A stretch of 64,000 nucleotides of DNA from NCBI RefSeq assembly GCF_003595195.1, contig NZ_CP032418.1, positions 1,190,501 through 1,254,500 of the forward strand, read 5' to 3'. Under the pieces are notes generated by a model. The model was not told the origin of the DNA. It made no database searches and was given only the letters and a program-made list of their open reading frames with translations. A program made the position numbers and the translations under genes. The DNA comes from Paenisporosarcina cavernae (lineage in GTDB: Bacteria > Bacillota > Bacilli > Bacillales_A > Planococcaceae). Position 1 is the stretch's first letter. Each line of letters starts with the position of its first letter. Of this stretch, positions 18,214 through 26,152 are shown in pieces.

Positions 18214-19383
18214 TGATTCGTGATGGATTTGTAATAAACGATTTTTTAGTTCTTCTTCCATTTTGGCAATTTCTAACTCTGCTGCTTTACGTTTAACTCG
18301 ACCATCTGCTTGAATTTGTAATGTTTCTTCAATGGTTTGAATAAGAGAAGCTTGAGTTTGTTTTAATGTATCGATTTCAACAATTCCACGCTCATTTTCT
18401 CTTGCTGTTTCGATACTATTCACTTTTAACATTTCTGCATTTTTGAGCAACAAGTCATTTGTTGTTTTGGAAACTTGTTTTTGGGCAGCGACAGCTTGTT
18501 GTTGTCGATTTAGTGTAAGTGCAATGGCAATTTGATTCTTCCATAATGGAATAGACGTCATGATTGACGACTGAATTTTTTCTGCTAGAGTTTGATTTGT
18601 TTGCTGGATCATTCGGATTTGTGGGGCACTTTGAATCGTAATTTGTCTAGAAAGTTGCAAGTCGTATATTCTTTTTTCAAGGCGATCTACAAATTGCGCC
18701 ATATCATTCACTTCTTGGTAAGCCATTTGATCAGAAGAGCTTTCTGCTTTGCGTTGTAATTCTGGAATGAGTTTTTTTGTGATCTCGTCACGTTTTAACT
18801 CTGCTGCAGCAATATAGATGTTTAGTGCTTGGAAATAAGCTTTGTTTTGATCGTATAATTGTTCTAACATATGAACATCTTCAAGCAATCCTTTTTTCGA
18901 ATGCTCTAATTGAATACCTATCCGATCAATTTGAGTCGATAAGCGCTGATATTTGGACATCATTTCCTGGACTGACTTCGTCACTTTGCGAAAAAGCCGT
19001 TTTACTCCGTTTCGTTTCCCCTGAGATAAGTCCTCGGGATTCATTTCACCAAGTTTATCCATTAATTCTTTTAAAATATCACCAACTGGCCCTATATCTT
19101 TTCGTTGAACGTGATCTAACATCTGATGAGAAAACTTAGACAATTCATTTTGTGCATTTGCTCCATATGTCAGAATTGCTTCATGGTTTCCTACAGGAAT
19201 TTGTGCAGCTAGTGTTTTAGCTTTCTCTTGTTCTTCTGATGACAGCCTTTCCATAAATGAAACAGGAGCAGTCGGAGTTTCTTTTACGTTTTCAAGAGAA
19301 AAAGACGACTCAGAAGAGAAGGGGTTTTGTAACAAATCATCCATCGACTTTGATTGGTTATTTGCTGTAGTATTTCGGCTCAT
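18196..19383 (-). CDS. TelA-family toxic anion resistance protein (YaaN-like)
   Basis: A 395-residue soluble protein, almost wholly helical with coiled-coil stretches and no membrane segment. It matches the TelA family (B. subtilis YaaN/YceH), linked to tellurite and cell-envelope stress resistance. The ATG at 19383 has AAAGGAG upstream and overlaps the end of xpaC by 26 nt; an in-frame start at 19422 is poorer. Pairing with xpaC is conserved in B. subtilis (xpaC-yaaN), which supports the assignment. The mechanism of the family is not established. Confidence 0.85.
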   Translation of the reverse strand: MSRNTTANNQSKSMDDLLQNPFSSESSFSLENVKETPTAPVSFMERLSSEEQEKAKTLAAQIPVGNHEAILTYGANAQNELSKFSHQMLDHVQRKDIGPVGDILKELMDKLGEMNPEDLSQGKRNGVKRLFRKVTKSVQEMMSKYQRLSTQIDRIGIQLEHSKKGLLEDVHMLEQLYDQNKAYFQALNIYIAAAELKRDEITKKLIPELQRKAESSSDQMAYQEVNDMAQFVDRLEKRIYDLQLSRQITIQSAPQIRMIQQTNQTLAEKIQSSIMTSIPLWKNQIAIALTLNRQQQAVAAQKQVSKTTNDLLLKNAEMLKVNSIETARENERGIVEIDTLKQTQASLIQTIEETLQIQADGRVKRKAAELEIAKMEEELKNRLLQIHHESEKAPR

Positions 19384-20029
19384 TAGCAGGTTCTCCTTTA
19401 AAAGCAATTGAATTCGATTCATTTGATGAACTCTTTATATATAGTAGCTCCATTTGCAATTGTTCTAAATCTGAAGCAACAGCGCGATGAAGATCTTCTT
19501 GAACATTCGATGCTACACGATCTAACGTCTCTTTCGTCTCGGATAGTGCGAGTCGAATATCGTTCGATTTAGATGGTTGGTGTGTTAATAGAGTGAATTT
19601 TGACGTTAATTCTAATGCAGAATCTAAGTGTTGATAAAAAAATGATTCGACTGTGTAGAATTTTTTTGGTTCTTTTCGAACTAGCTGTATGATTCTGCGA
19701 GCGGCTTTCGTCAATTGGAAAAGTTGTTTCATTGTGCGTAGTGAGCGAGTTCTTGTCACTTGCTTTTGAATTTTACCAACCTTGATCAAAGCTTGTTTTA
19801 CTTCCATTTGGATTCGTTTATATTCCTCATAGGACAATCCATATTTGGCAATAAATCTTGAACGTTGAATTTTTTTCATACTAGCAACTGCAGCGACATA
19901 AATTCCCAAACTAAACAACAAAGAAACAACGAAATTTGTTTGTACATAAGTGTCAAAAGTAAAGTAACTAATGATGAACAGTACTGCCCCAATAAGATGA
20001 CGCATACTGAATGAAAATATAGAAGTCAT
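19358..20029 (-). CDS. xpaC: XpaC-like membrane-associated protein
   Basis: A 223-residue protein. Two hydrophobic segments lie near the N-terminus (about 10-28 and 32-50), followed by a helical cytoplasmic domain. It belongs to the XpaC family, named for hydrolysis of 5-bromo-4-chloroindolyl phosphate, though a true phosphatase activity is doubtful. No metal-binding or phosphatase motif is visible. AGGAGG is well placed before the ATG, and the gene overlaps the start of the telA-like gene. Confidence 0.8.
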   Translation of the reverse strand: MTSIFSFSMRHLIGAVLFIISYFTFDTYVQTNFVVSLLFSLGIYVAAVASMKKIQRSRFIAKYGLSYEEYKRIQMEVKQALIKVGKIQKQVTRTRSLRTMKQLFQLTKAARRIIQLVRKEPKKFYTVESFFYQHLDSALELTSKFTLLTHQPSKSNDIRLALSETKETLDRVASNVQEDLHRAVASDLEQLQMELLYIKSSSNESNSIAFKGEPANEPKYYSK

Positions 20030-20082
20030 ACAATCCCTCCTAAAGAAGTCACTACTTTATACGTAATTATTGAAGAAAAGTT

Positions 20083-20364
20083 TCAAATAATATCAGACTC
20101 CATTGTTGTATACCCTTTTAGTTCGTCAAAAATAGTGACAGAAAAGGAGGAGATGGAAGCCATGGGAGAAACTCCTTTCTCGATAAATGACACAAACTTT
20201 TCAATTTGTTCTTCTTCACCTTCTACTTCCATCACAATTTCATTCTCATCAAAAGCTTTACAGTATCCTTTAAGGCGTAATTCATTCGCTTTTTGTTTCG
20301 CTAAAAATCGCACGCCAACTCCCTGAACATCTCCGTGCATGATAAAATGTGCTCGTTTTTTCAC
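20083..20364 (-). CDS. Acylphosphatase-like protein lacking the catalytic Asn
   Basis: A 93-residue alpha/beta protein. The acylphosphatase signature GDVQGVGVRFLA holds the phosphate-binding arginine (Arg19). In active enzymes the next conserved block reads G-W-V-R-N with the catalytic asparagine. Here the block is GYCKAFDEN, with alanine at that position by my alignment. The second half (GVSPMASI..) is normal. Either the fold is kept for binding only, or a neighbouring Asn (Asn41, two or three residues later) substitutes. AAGGAGG precedes the ATG. Confidence 0.8.
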   Translation of the reverse strand: MKKRAHFIMHGDVQGVGVRFLAKQKANELRLKGYCKAFDENEIVMEVEGEEEQIEKFVSFIEKGVSPMASISSFSVTIFDELKGYTTMESDII

Positions 20365-20508
20365 GAATATCCTCCTTAAAAAACCTTCTATTTTAAACTT
20401 ATCGTACTATTTAGACAACTTCAATACATACTGCTTATTATGAGCCGAATAGTAGACTAAAGGCGTATTTTTGATACAATTTGTACATGATGCAAAGGAA
20501 GTGACTAT

Positions 20509-20811
20509 ATGTACCAGTTGATTTATATGAAAGCAGACTATGAACCTTGGTGGATGTTCGAAGGTTGGGAAGAGTATATCGTTCAAACAGAAACTTTTGA
20601 TAATATAGATGATGCAATGAATGGACTTGTGTTAAAAGTAAAGGAATTTAGCCAAAAATATCCTCATTTAAAAACAAAAGATGATACATTTTGGTCTTTT
20701 TGGTCAGATGAGGAAATCGTATTTTGTGATGCATGCGATGATGATTTACAGACATACCATGGCATTATTTGTATGAAAGAGGGAAAAGCTACTCCATTCA
20801 AAAGTGAGTGA
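20509..20811 (+). CDS. DUF1033 family protein
   Basis: A 100-residue soluble protein rich in Trp, Tyr and acidic residues (MKADYEPWW, FWSFWSDEE, FCDACDDDLQTYHG). This is the DUF1033 family of Firmicutes, with no known function. AAAGGAAGTG lies before the ATG. A CxxC (CDAC) and a later Cys could bind metal, but this is unproven. It stands between acylphosphatase (divergent) and a cold-shock gene. Confidence 0.75.
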   Translation: MYQLIYMKADYEPWWMFEGWEEYIVQTETFDNIDDAMNGLVLKVKEFSQKYPHLKTKDDTFWSFWSDEEIVFCDACDDDLQTYHGIICMKEGKATPFKSE

Positions 20812-20855
20812 ATATTCATTATTTATAGTTTTTTCTTTTCTCCATTTTTAGTAGA

Positions 20856-20864
20856 TGATATACT
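20856..20864 (+). promoter_or_regulatory. Possible extended -10 promoter of the cold-shock gene
   Basis: TGATATACT matches the extended -10 form TGnTATAAT with one mismatch. It lies about 52 bases before the ATG. No good -35 hexamer was found. Transcription would give a leader of about 45 nt. Confidence 0.4.
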
Positions 20865-20915
20865 AATTAGAAAGAAATATTTTTTCTTTGAACATTTTTT
20901 TGGAGGTAGATGGTT

Positions 20916-21116
20916 ATGAAACAAGGTACTGTAAAATGGTTTAACGCAGAAAAAGGATTTGGTTTCATTGAAATTGAGGGAGAAGATGATGTATTTGTTC
21001 ACTTTTCTGCAATTCAAGGAGAAGGTTTTAAAACATTAGATGAAGGTCAAAGTGTTGAATTTGAAATCGTAGAAGGAAATCGCGGACCTCAAGCAGCTAA
21101 TGTAACGAAACTATAA
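20916..21116 (+). CDS. Cold-shock protein (CspA/B/D family)
   Basis: A 66-residue OB-fold RNA/DNA chaperone. RNP1 is KGFGFIE and RNP2 is VFVHFSAI. The hydrophobic and basic face is complete and the length is typical of Bacillus CspB/CspD. GGAGGT at 20902-20907 is 8 nt from ATG 20916 but only 2 nt from an in-frame ATG at 20910, so the shorter form is preferred. It binds single-stranded nucleic acid in the cytoplasm and prevents RNA structure. Which paralogue it represents cannot be told. Confidence 0.93.
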   Translation: MKQGTVKWFNAEKGFGFIEIEGEDDVFVHFSAIQGEGFKTLDEGQSVEFEIVEGNRGPQAANVTKL

Positions 21117-21132
21117 ATAACGATCATATATA

Positions 21133-21170
21133 AAGCAGGTGAGAGAAGAAATCTCCACCTGCTTTTTTTG
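21133..21170. terminator. Terminator after csp
   Basis: AAGCAGGTG plus AGAGA pairs with TCTC plus CACCTGCTT around a small loop, followed by seven T residues. It can also serve the convergent lipoprotein gene, whose stop is at 21171. Confidence 0.85.
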
Positions 21171-21821
21171 TTATTTTATACTTTTGAGACTAGAAGAGAT
21201 GATCATTTCTTCACCATCATTTGGCATGATAAATTCTCTTTTCACCAAACCATAATTTTTCACATAATACGATCGATTGATTGATCCATCTTCTGCAATT
21301 TCTTCGACCATATACGCTTGTTCAAAGCTTTTTAGGGGTGTATCGACTTGAGTTGTCGAGGGAAGAGGATAAGGTAAAATGAGCTTTGTTTCAGGTAAAG
21401 TATCCAGCTCCTCTTTAGTAGGAGAATATTCATCATAAAATTCTCCTCTTTCTTGAAGAAGAAAAATCCCTTTTTTTGTTAATCGATACGTACGTAAAAT
21501 TTGAGTGCCACCATTATTTTCAACTACAGATACTTCATCGGGACTATGCCATTTTGTAACTTGTTCCAGAGTAGCGAACTCGTTTCCACTACCTTCGAAA
21601 TGAGCAGAATGGCCTGTTTCTAAAAAGAAAGTAGATAATTCCGCAATTATTGATTGTTCTTGGAGTACAAGATCCTCCTCATTAGTAGAATTGCTAGATT
21701 CATTTTCGGCAGGAACTTCGCTTTTCTTCTCTTCAGATACATCTACCTTACCCTCTTGAGGTGTGCCGCAAGAAGAAAGTAAAATGACAACAGTAACGAG
21801 ATAACTAAATCGACGAAACAT
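21171..21821 (-). CDS. Lipoprotein of unknown function
   Basis: About 216 residues. The signal peptide ends in the lipobox LLSSC, so the mature protein is anchored to the outer face of the membrane. An acidic Ser/Asn/Glu linker follows, then a folded domain of about 150 residues that I do not recognise. GGGAGG is well spaced to ATG 21821; an in-frame ATG six codons upstream lies before that site. It is monocistronic. Confidence 0.75.
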   Translation of the reverse strand: MFRRFSYLVTVVILLSSCGTPQEGKVDVSEEKKSEVPAENESSNSTNEEDLVLQEQSIIAELSTFFLETGHSAHFEGSGNEFATLEQVTKWHSPDEVSVVENNGGTQILRTYRLTKKGIFLLQERGEFYDEYSPTKEELDTLPETKLILPYPLPSTTQVDTPLKSFEQAYMVEEIAEDGSINRSYYVKNYGLVKREFIMPNDGEEMIISSSLKSIK

Positions 21822-21912
21822 CGGAAATCCTCCCATCATTTTATTCTATTAGACGTATGTATACACTATTTGTTACAATATTTCAAAATCATCTTTTGAA
21901 AGAGGGAAGCGA

Positions 21913-22410
21913 ATGTCAGAATATGAATTATCTAAACCTTTACCACCACAAGAAAAACAAGAAACGTTTTATCTTCATTTAAGAACGAAAATAACAAATT
22001 TTGTCGATAAGAAAAATTTTCCTAGCGGGGATAAATGGACAAGTTATTTGTTGTTTGCACCGGATTTATTTTATTTGTTAATGAAATCGATGACGGACAG
22101 CAGAATAGATGGGAAAGATAAAGTCTTAATTGGTAGTGGTATACTCTATTTTTTAACACCAATCGATGTACTACCAGAAGGATTAATAGGGCCTGGTGGT
22201 TTCATGGATGACATTGTCGTTGCTACTTTTGTAGTAAACACTCTGTTAAATAAATTACCGACGAACTTATTGGAAGAGCACTGGGTAGGAGACAAATCTT
22301 TATTGAGTTCCCTTCAAAAACTAACTAACTTGAGCGACTCTTTATTTAGTAAATTACCCGCACGATCCTTATTGGGGAAATTTATGAAAAAAAGCAAACC
22401 AAAAAAATAA
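21913..22410 (+). CDS. DUF1232 (YkvA-like) protein
   Basis: A 165-residue protein with the DUF1232 core GKDKVLIGSGILYFLTPIDVLPEG. This short membrane-associated helix-turn has the motif PIDxxPE and is followed by GGFMDDIVV. Members are small membrane-associated proteins of unknown function, often linked to transporters or stress genes. The N-terminal 50 residues are charged. AGAGGGAAG precedes the ATG and a terminator follows. Confidence 0.75.
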   Translation: MSEYELSKPLPPQEKQETFYLHLRTKITNFVDKKNFPSGDKWTSYLLFAPDLFYLLMKSMTDSRIDGKDKVLIGSGILYFLTPIDVLPEGLIGPGGFMDDIVVATFVVNTLLNKLPTNLLEEHWVGDKSLLSSLQKLTNLSDSLFSKLPARSLLGKFMKKSKPKK

Positions 22411-22415
22411 GTATG

Positions 22416-22444
22416 GCTCGGCCAACGTCGGTCGGGCTTTTTTC
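22416..22444 (+). terminator. Terminator after the DUF1232 gene
   Basis: GCTCGGCC pairs with GGTCGGGC (two G-T pairs), followed by six T residues. Confidence 0.75.
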
Positions 22445-22548
22445 GAACTAAGGATAAGAGTTGTTATCTAGGAGGATTGATTCTCTAGGGTATGCGATTG
22501 ATTTTCTTTTGAATGATTGTCTGATTCAACATACATTAAAAAGACATG

Positions 22549-22586
22549 AAAAAACTGCTGACAGTTGTTTCGCCAGCAGTTTTATA
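22549..22586 (-). terminator. Terminator after the ABC-F gene (minus strand)
   Basis: AAAACTGCTG pairs with CAGCAGTTTT. On the minus strand it is followed by a T run. The 150-base gap to the DUF1232 gene otherwise shows nothing. Confidence 0.75.
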
Positions 22587-22595
22587 TATGCATAA

Positions 22596-24203
22596 TTAAG
22601 ATTGAATACCTTGTTGTTCTTTCCATTCTAAATACTCATCAAACGTTAATTGTTTATCTAAAACAGTTCCATCCGGTAAAATTTCGACTACACGGTTGGC
22701 AATTGTTTGAATGAATTGGTGGTCATGAGAAGTGAAAATCATCGCACCTTTATAAGCGATCAATCCATTATTTAAGGCTTGAATCGATTCTAAGTCTAAA
22801 TGATTCGTCGGCTCATCTAATAATAAGACGTTGGAGTGGGTTAACATCATCTTCGATAGCATACAACGCACTTTTTCTCCACCAGATAGAACAGAAGGTT
22901 TTTTCTTTACTTCTTCACCTGAGAATAACATTCTTCCAAGGAAGCCACGTAAAAATGTTTCGCTTTCATCATCAGGAGAATATTGACGTAACCAATCTAC
23001 AAGGGAATTCTCACTACCTTCAAAGTATTTACTGTTGTCCAGTGGGAAGTAAGCTCTTGTAGTTGTAACACCCCATTTTAATGTGCCAGAAGTCGGCTCT
23101 TTTTCTTCTGCTAAAACATCTAACAAAGCACTTTTCGCAAGTGGATCACCTAACAAAATAATTTTGTCTTCTCGATTCATCATAAAGTTCATATTTTGAA
23201 CTAGCGTTTCGCCCTCTACATCAATTGAAAGGTCCTGTGTTGTTAAAACATCGTTCCCAATGTCTCTAGCCATTTGAAAATTGACATATGGATACTTTCT
23301 CGAAGAGGGACGAATGTCATCTAACTCAATTTTATCTAACATTTTCTTTCGTGAAGTAGCTTGTTTCGATTTAGAAGCATTGGCACTAAATCGTGCAATG
23401 AATTCTTGCAACTCTTTAATTTTCTCTTCTTTTTTACGGTTTTGATCAGAGGCCATTTTTAAGGCTAATTGACTAGACTCATACCAGAAATCATAGTTTC
23501 CGACATATAATTGGATTTTACTAAAATCAAGGTCCGCAATGTGAGTACATACTTTATTCAAAAAGTGACGGTCATGGGAAACGACAATTACAGTGTTTTC
23601 AAAGTTTATCAAAAACTCTTCTAACCAAGCGATCGCTTTTAAATCCAGGTGGTTCGTAGGCTCATCTAGTAGTAGCACATCAGGTTTACCAAACAATGCT
23701 TGTGCTAACAATACCTTTACTTTTTCTGAACCTGTTAAATCAGCCATTTTTTTGCTATGAAGATTCTCGGGTACGCCAAGACCTTGTAGAAGAATGGCTG
23801 CTTCTGATTCAGCTTCCCAACCATTTAACTCTGCAAATTCACCTTCTAGTTCAGCTGCACGCATTCCATCTTCGTCCGAAAAATCCTCTTTCATATAAAT
23901 TGCATTTTTTTCATTCATCACTTCATATAATCGTTTGTGTCCCATGATGACGGTCTCTAACACGACCATATCTTCATATTCGAAGTGGTTTTGTTTTAGA
24001 ACCGCTAAACGTTCGTTTGGATTCATAGTAACAGAACCTTCTTGGGGTTCTAATTCTCCAGACAAAATCTTTAAAAACGTAGATTTTCCAGCACCATTAG
24101 CGCCGATTAATCCATAACAGTTACCCGGATTAAATTGTATATGAACATCTTCAAAAAGTTTGCGATCACCAAATCGTAAACTTACATTATTTACTGCAAT
24201 CAT
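22596..24203 (-). CDS. ABC-F family ATPase (YkpA-like)
   Basis: A 535-residue cytosolic protein with two ABC domains and no membrane part. ABC-F proteins act on ribosomes. NBD1 has Walker A GANGAGKS (34-41), a divergent signature LTGSEK and Walker B LLLDEPTNHLD. The interdomain linker is SANASKSKQATSRKK. NBD2 has a degenerate P-loop GDPLAKS, an intact LSGGEK and LLLDEPTNHLD. NBD2 Walker A and the NBD1 signature build the same composite ATP site, so that site is probably weak or inactive. I recall the same pattern in B. subtilis YkpA. An antibiotic-resistance role is not implied. Confidence 0.9.
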   Translation of the reverse strand: MIAVNNVSLRFGDRKLFEDVHIQFNPGNCYGLIGANGAGKSTFLKILSGELEPQEGSVTMNPNERLAVLKQNHFEYEDMVVLETVIMGHKRLYEVMNEKNAIYMKEDFSDEDGMRAAELEGEFAELNGWEAESEAAILLQGLGVPENLHSKKMADLTGSEKVKVLLAQALFGKPDVLLLDEPTNHLDLKAIAWLEEFLINFENTVIVVSHDRHFLNKVCTHIADLDFSKIQLYVGNYDFWYESSQLALKMASDQNRKKEEKIKELQEFIARFSANASKSKQATSRKKMLDKIELDDIRPSSRKYPYVNFQMARDIGNDVLTTQDLSIDVEGETLVQNMNFMMNREDKIILLGDPLAKSALLDVLAEEKEPTSGTLKWGVTTTRAYFPLDNSKYFEGSENSLVDWLRQYSPDDESETFLRGFLGRMLFSGEEVKKKPSVLSGGEKVRCMLSKMMLTHSNVLLLDEPTNHLDLESIQALNNGLIAYKGAMIFTSHDHQFIQTIANRVVEILPDGTVLDKQLTFDEYLEWKEQQGIQS

Positions 24204-24325
24204 GTTGTTGCCTCCTTCAATTCACAATACTCCTATTATACACAAATTGACGTCTCATTCCTATGAAAACAATAGCAAAAGCGAACTTGAGGGAGTATAC
24301 TATAGTCACAAGTGAGGTGTTAGTA

Positions 24326-25681
24326 ATGGGAGAAAAGTTGCAGATTGATCCTGAGTCGGATAATCGTATGACGACAGAAGGTCCAATCGTTTTATTGCAC
24401 TGGATATTAGAGAAAGAAAATCAAATCGTCAAACATGTTTCGCCAAATGTTACTCGAATTTTTGGGTATCTTCCTCAAGATTTAACGACTGGAAAATATC
24501 CACTCCTACACATCATTTTTGAAGAGGACCGTGAATCATTCCGACATAATATTCGAAACAATATAGCGTTAGGATTACATTTTTGGGAAGCGACTTATCG
24601 CATTTATGCTAAGAATGGTGATATTCGATTCATAAAAACATATACCTATACAAATGTAGATGACTTACAGAACATTCAAGTGTATTCCTACATAATCGAT
24701 CAAACGGATTTAAAAAAAGAAATTGATTTACATATGTCTTTAGAGCTTAGGTGGTCTGCTGCCATTGATAGCGCACGTGAAGGTGTATGGGATTGGGATG
24801 TCCTGCATGATAAGATCTACTTCTCCAAGCATTGGAAAAGTATGTTAGGGTTTGATGAACACGAATTAAAGAATGATTTCGCTGAATGGGAAAGTCGTGT
24901 TCATCCAGACGATTTGCAAAAAGCTATGGCTGATATTCGTGCTCATCTTGAAAATGAAACGACATTTTATGAAAATGAACATCGTCTACGCCATAAAGAT
25001 GGGACATATCGCTGGATATTAGACCGTGGAAAAGCCTTTTCAAGAGACAAAACTGGTAAAGCGACACGATTGATTGGAACGCATGTCGATATTACCGAAC
25101 GAAAAGAAATGGAATATGAACTAAAAACTCGGAACAAAGAGCTAGAGCAATTATTAGAGCAGATAAAGGAAATCTCTATAACAGATCCATTAACAAGCCT
25201 CTATAATCGTCGGAAAATGATGTCTGAAATCGAACGCGAACAACTCGAGTTTCCAGAAAAGAATGAAATTTTCTCCTTAGCTATTTTAGATTTGGATTAT
25301 TTTAAACTCATAAATGATGAGTACGGACATCTTGTTGGTGATGAAGTGCTAGTTTCTTTTTCCAACCTTTTAATAGAAAATGTACGGGATGAGGATATCG
25401 TCGCCAGATGGGGAGGGGAAGAGTTCCTAGTGCTGTTTCCTAAAACACTTTCGAAAGATGCCGTGAATGTCTTAGAACGATTACAATCGCTATGTTCTCA
25501 AAATAGTATTCACGCAAAAGGGGAAACCATCTCTCTGTCTTTTTCGGCTGGAGTCTGTGAGTACAATTCCTGTGACATGTTTCATGACTTAATTAAATTC
25601 GCAGATCATGCACTATATGAAGCAAAAAACGATGGACGTAATTCGATTAAATTATATGAAAAAGAACTTCCTAGGATTTAA
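24326..25681 (+). CDS. PAS-PAS-GGDEF diguanylate cyclase
   Basis: A 451-residue cytosolic protein. PAS1 lies at about 20-130 and PAS2 at about 145-265, ending in the PAC signature GTHVDITERK. A short coiled linker leads to a GGDEF domain (290-450). The active site is GGEEF (363-367), an accepted active variant, and the RxxD inhibitory site (RDED) sits five residues before it. It should make c-di-GMP. GAGGTG at 24314-24319 supports ATG 24326; an in-frame ATG at 24263 lacks a site. This is the second cyclase in the window. Confidence 0.87.
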   Translation: MGEKLQIDPESDNRMTTEGPIVLLHWILEKENQIVKHVSPNVTRIFGYLPQDLTTGKYPLLHIIFEEDRESFRHNIRNNIALGLHFWEATYRIYAKNGDIRFIKTYTYTNVDDLQNIQVYSYIIDQTDLKKEIDLHMSLELRWSAAIDSAREGVWDWDVLHDKIYFSKHWKSMLGFDEHELKNDFAEWESRVHPDDLQKAMADIRAHLENETTFYENEHRLRHKDGTYRWILDRGKAFSRDKTGKATRLIGTHVDITERKEMEYELKTRNKELEQLLEQIKEISITDPLTSLYNRRKMMSEIEREQLEFPEKNEIFSLAILDLDYFKLINDEYGHLVGDEVLVSFSNLLIENVRDEDIVARWGGEEFLVLFPKTLSKDAVNVLERLQSLCSQNSIHAKGETISLSFSAGVCEYNSCDMFHDLIKFADHALYEAKNDGRNSIKLYEKELPRI

Positions 25682-25693
25682 GAGGGTAGTGAC

Positions 25694-25729
25694 CCCCAAA
25701 AGTTAGATTTTTAACTCTAACTTTTGGGG
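25694..25729. repeat. Perfect inverted repeat without T tail between convergent genes
   Basis: CCCCAAAAGTTAGA (25694-25707) pairs exactly with TCTAACTTTTGGGG (25716-25729), with an 8-base loop. Neither strand has a T run after it, so it is not a standard intrinsic terminator. It overlaps the stop codon of the minus-strand gene. Confidence 0.7.
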
Positions 25730-26022
25730 TGCAGCACCGAGGAAGTTCTTTTTGTATTTTCTAACCAACTGTTGATATATGTATCTTCTTTAGAATTTCT
25801 TCGTGTTAAATAATGGGGCAGCAAATCCAATTCTTCATTTATTAGTAATTCCATTGCGACGTAATCTTCTCTTGTCGGATAAACATGCATTGGTGAACCT
25901 TTAGTTGTAAATACGAAATAATAGGATCCAATCGTACGAAAGACAAAAACTTGATCAGGGAATTTATCAAAAATTGCTTTTACTTGATAGCGTTTCGTAT
26001 AACTCCATTGAAGTAAATTCAT
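25717..26022 (-). CDS. Small hypothetical protein
   Basis: About 101 residues, soluble, and rich in aromatic residues in the first half (FPDQVFVFRTIGSYYFVF). I do not recognise the family. ATG 26022 is preceded by AAAGGAT at a normal distance; other in-frame ATGs upstream lie within or before that site. It is convergent with the GGDEF gene and divergent from the CynX-type transporter gene. Confidence 0.6.
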   Translation of the reverse strand: MNLLQWSYTKRYQVKAIFDKFPDQVFVFRTIGSYYFVFTTKGSPMHVYPTREDYVAMELLINEELDLLPHYLTRRNSKEDTYINSWLENTKRTSSVLHPKS

Positions 26023-26095
26023 TTTCTTCATCCTTTCCCTGCAATAATAGTATAATTTTGATGCGAACACAAGTTTGAGTAGAATATACTTGTGG

Positions 26096-26107
26096 TCAGA
26101 CGTCTGA
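26096..26107. promoter_or_regulatory. Palindromic operator overlapping an extended -10
   Basis: TCAGACGTCTGA is a perfect 12-base palindrome. Its last three bases are part of TGATATGAT (26105-26113), an extended -10 element for the transporter gene that starts 40 bases later. The sequence is of the type bound by FadR-subfamily GntR regulators (TGGT-AGAC cores). No regulator gene is adjacent. Confidence 0.45.
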
Positions 26108-26152
26108 TATGATTTACTTAATATTGCATGCTATAGAAACGAGGAATTAGGA

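Noticed and set aside
20823-21017. Minus-strand frame over the csp gene
   Set aside because: It overlaps the well-supported cold-shock gene and its leader and has no site.
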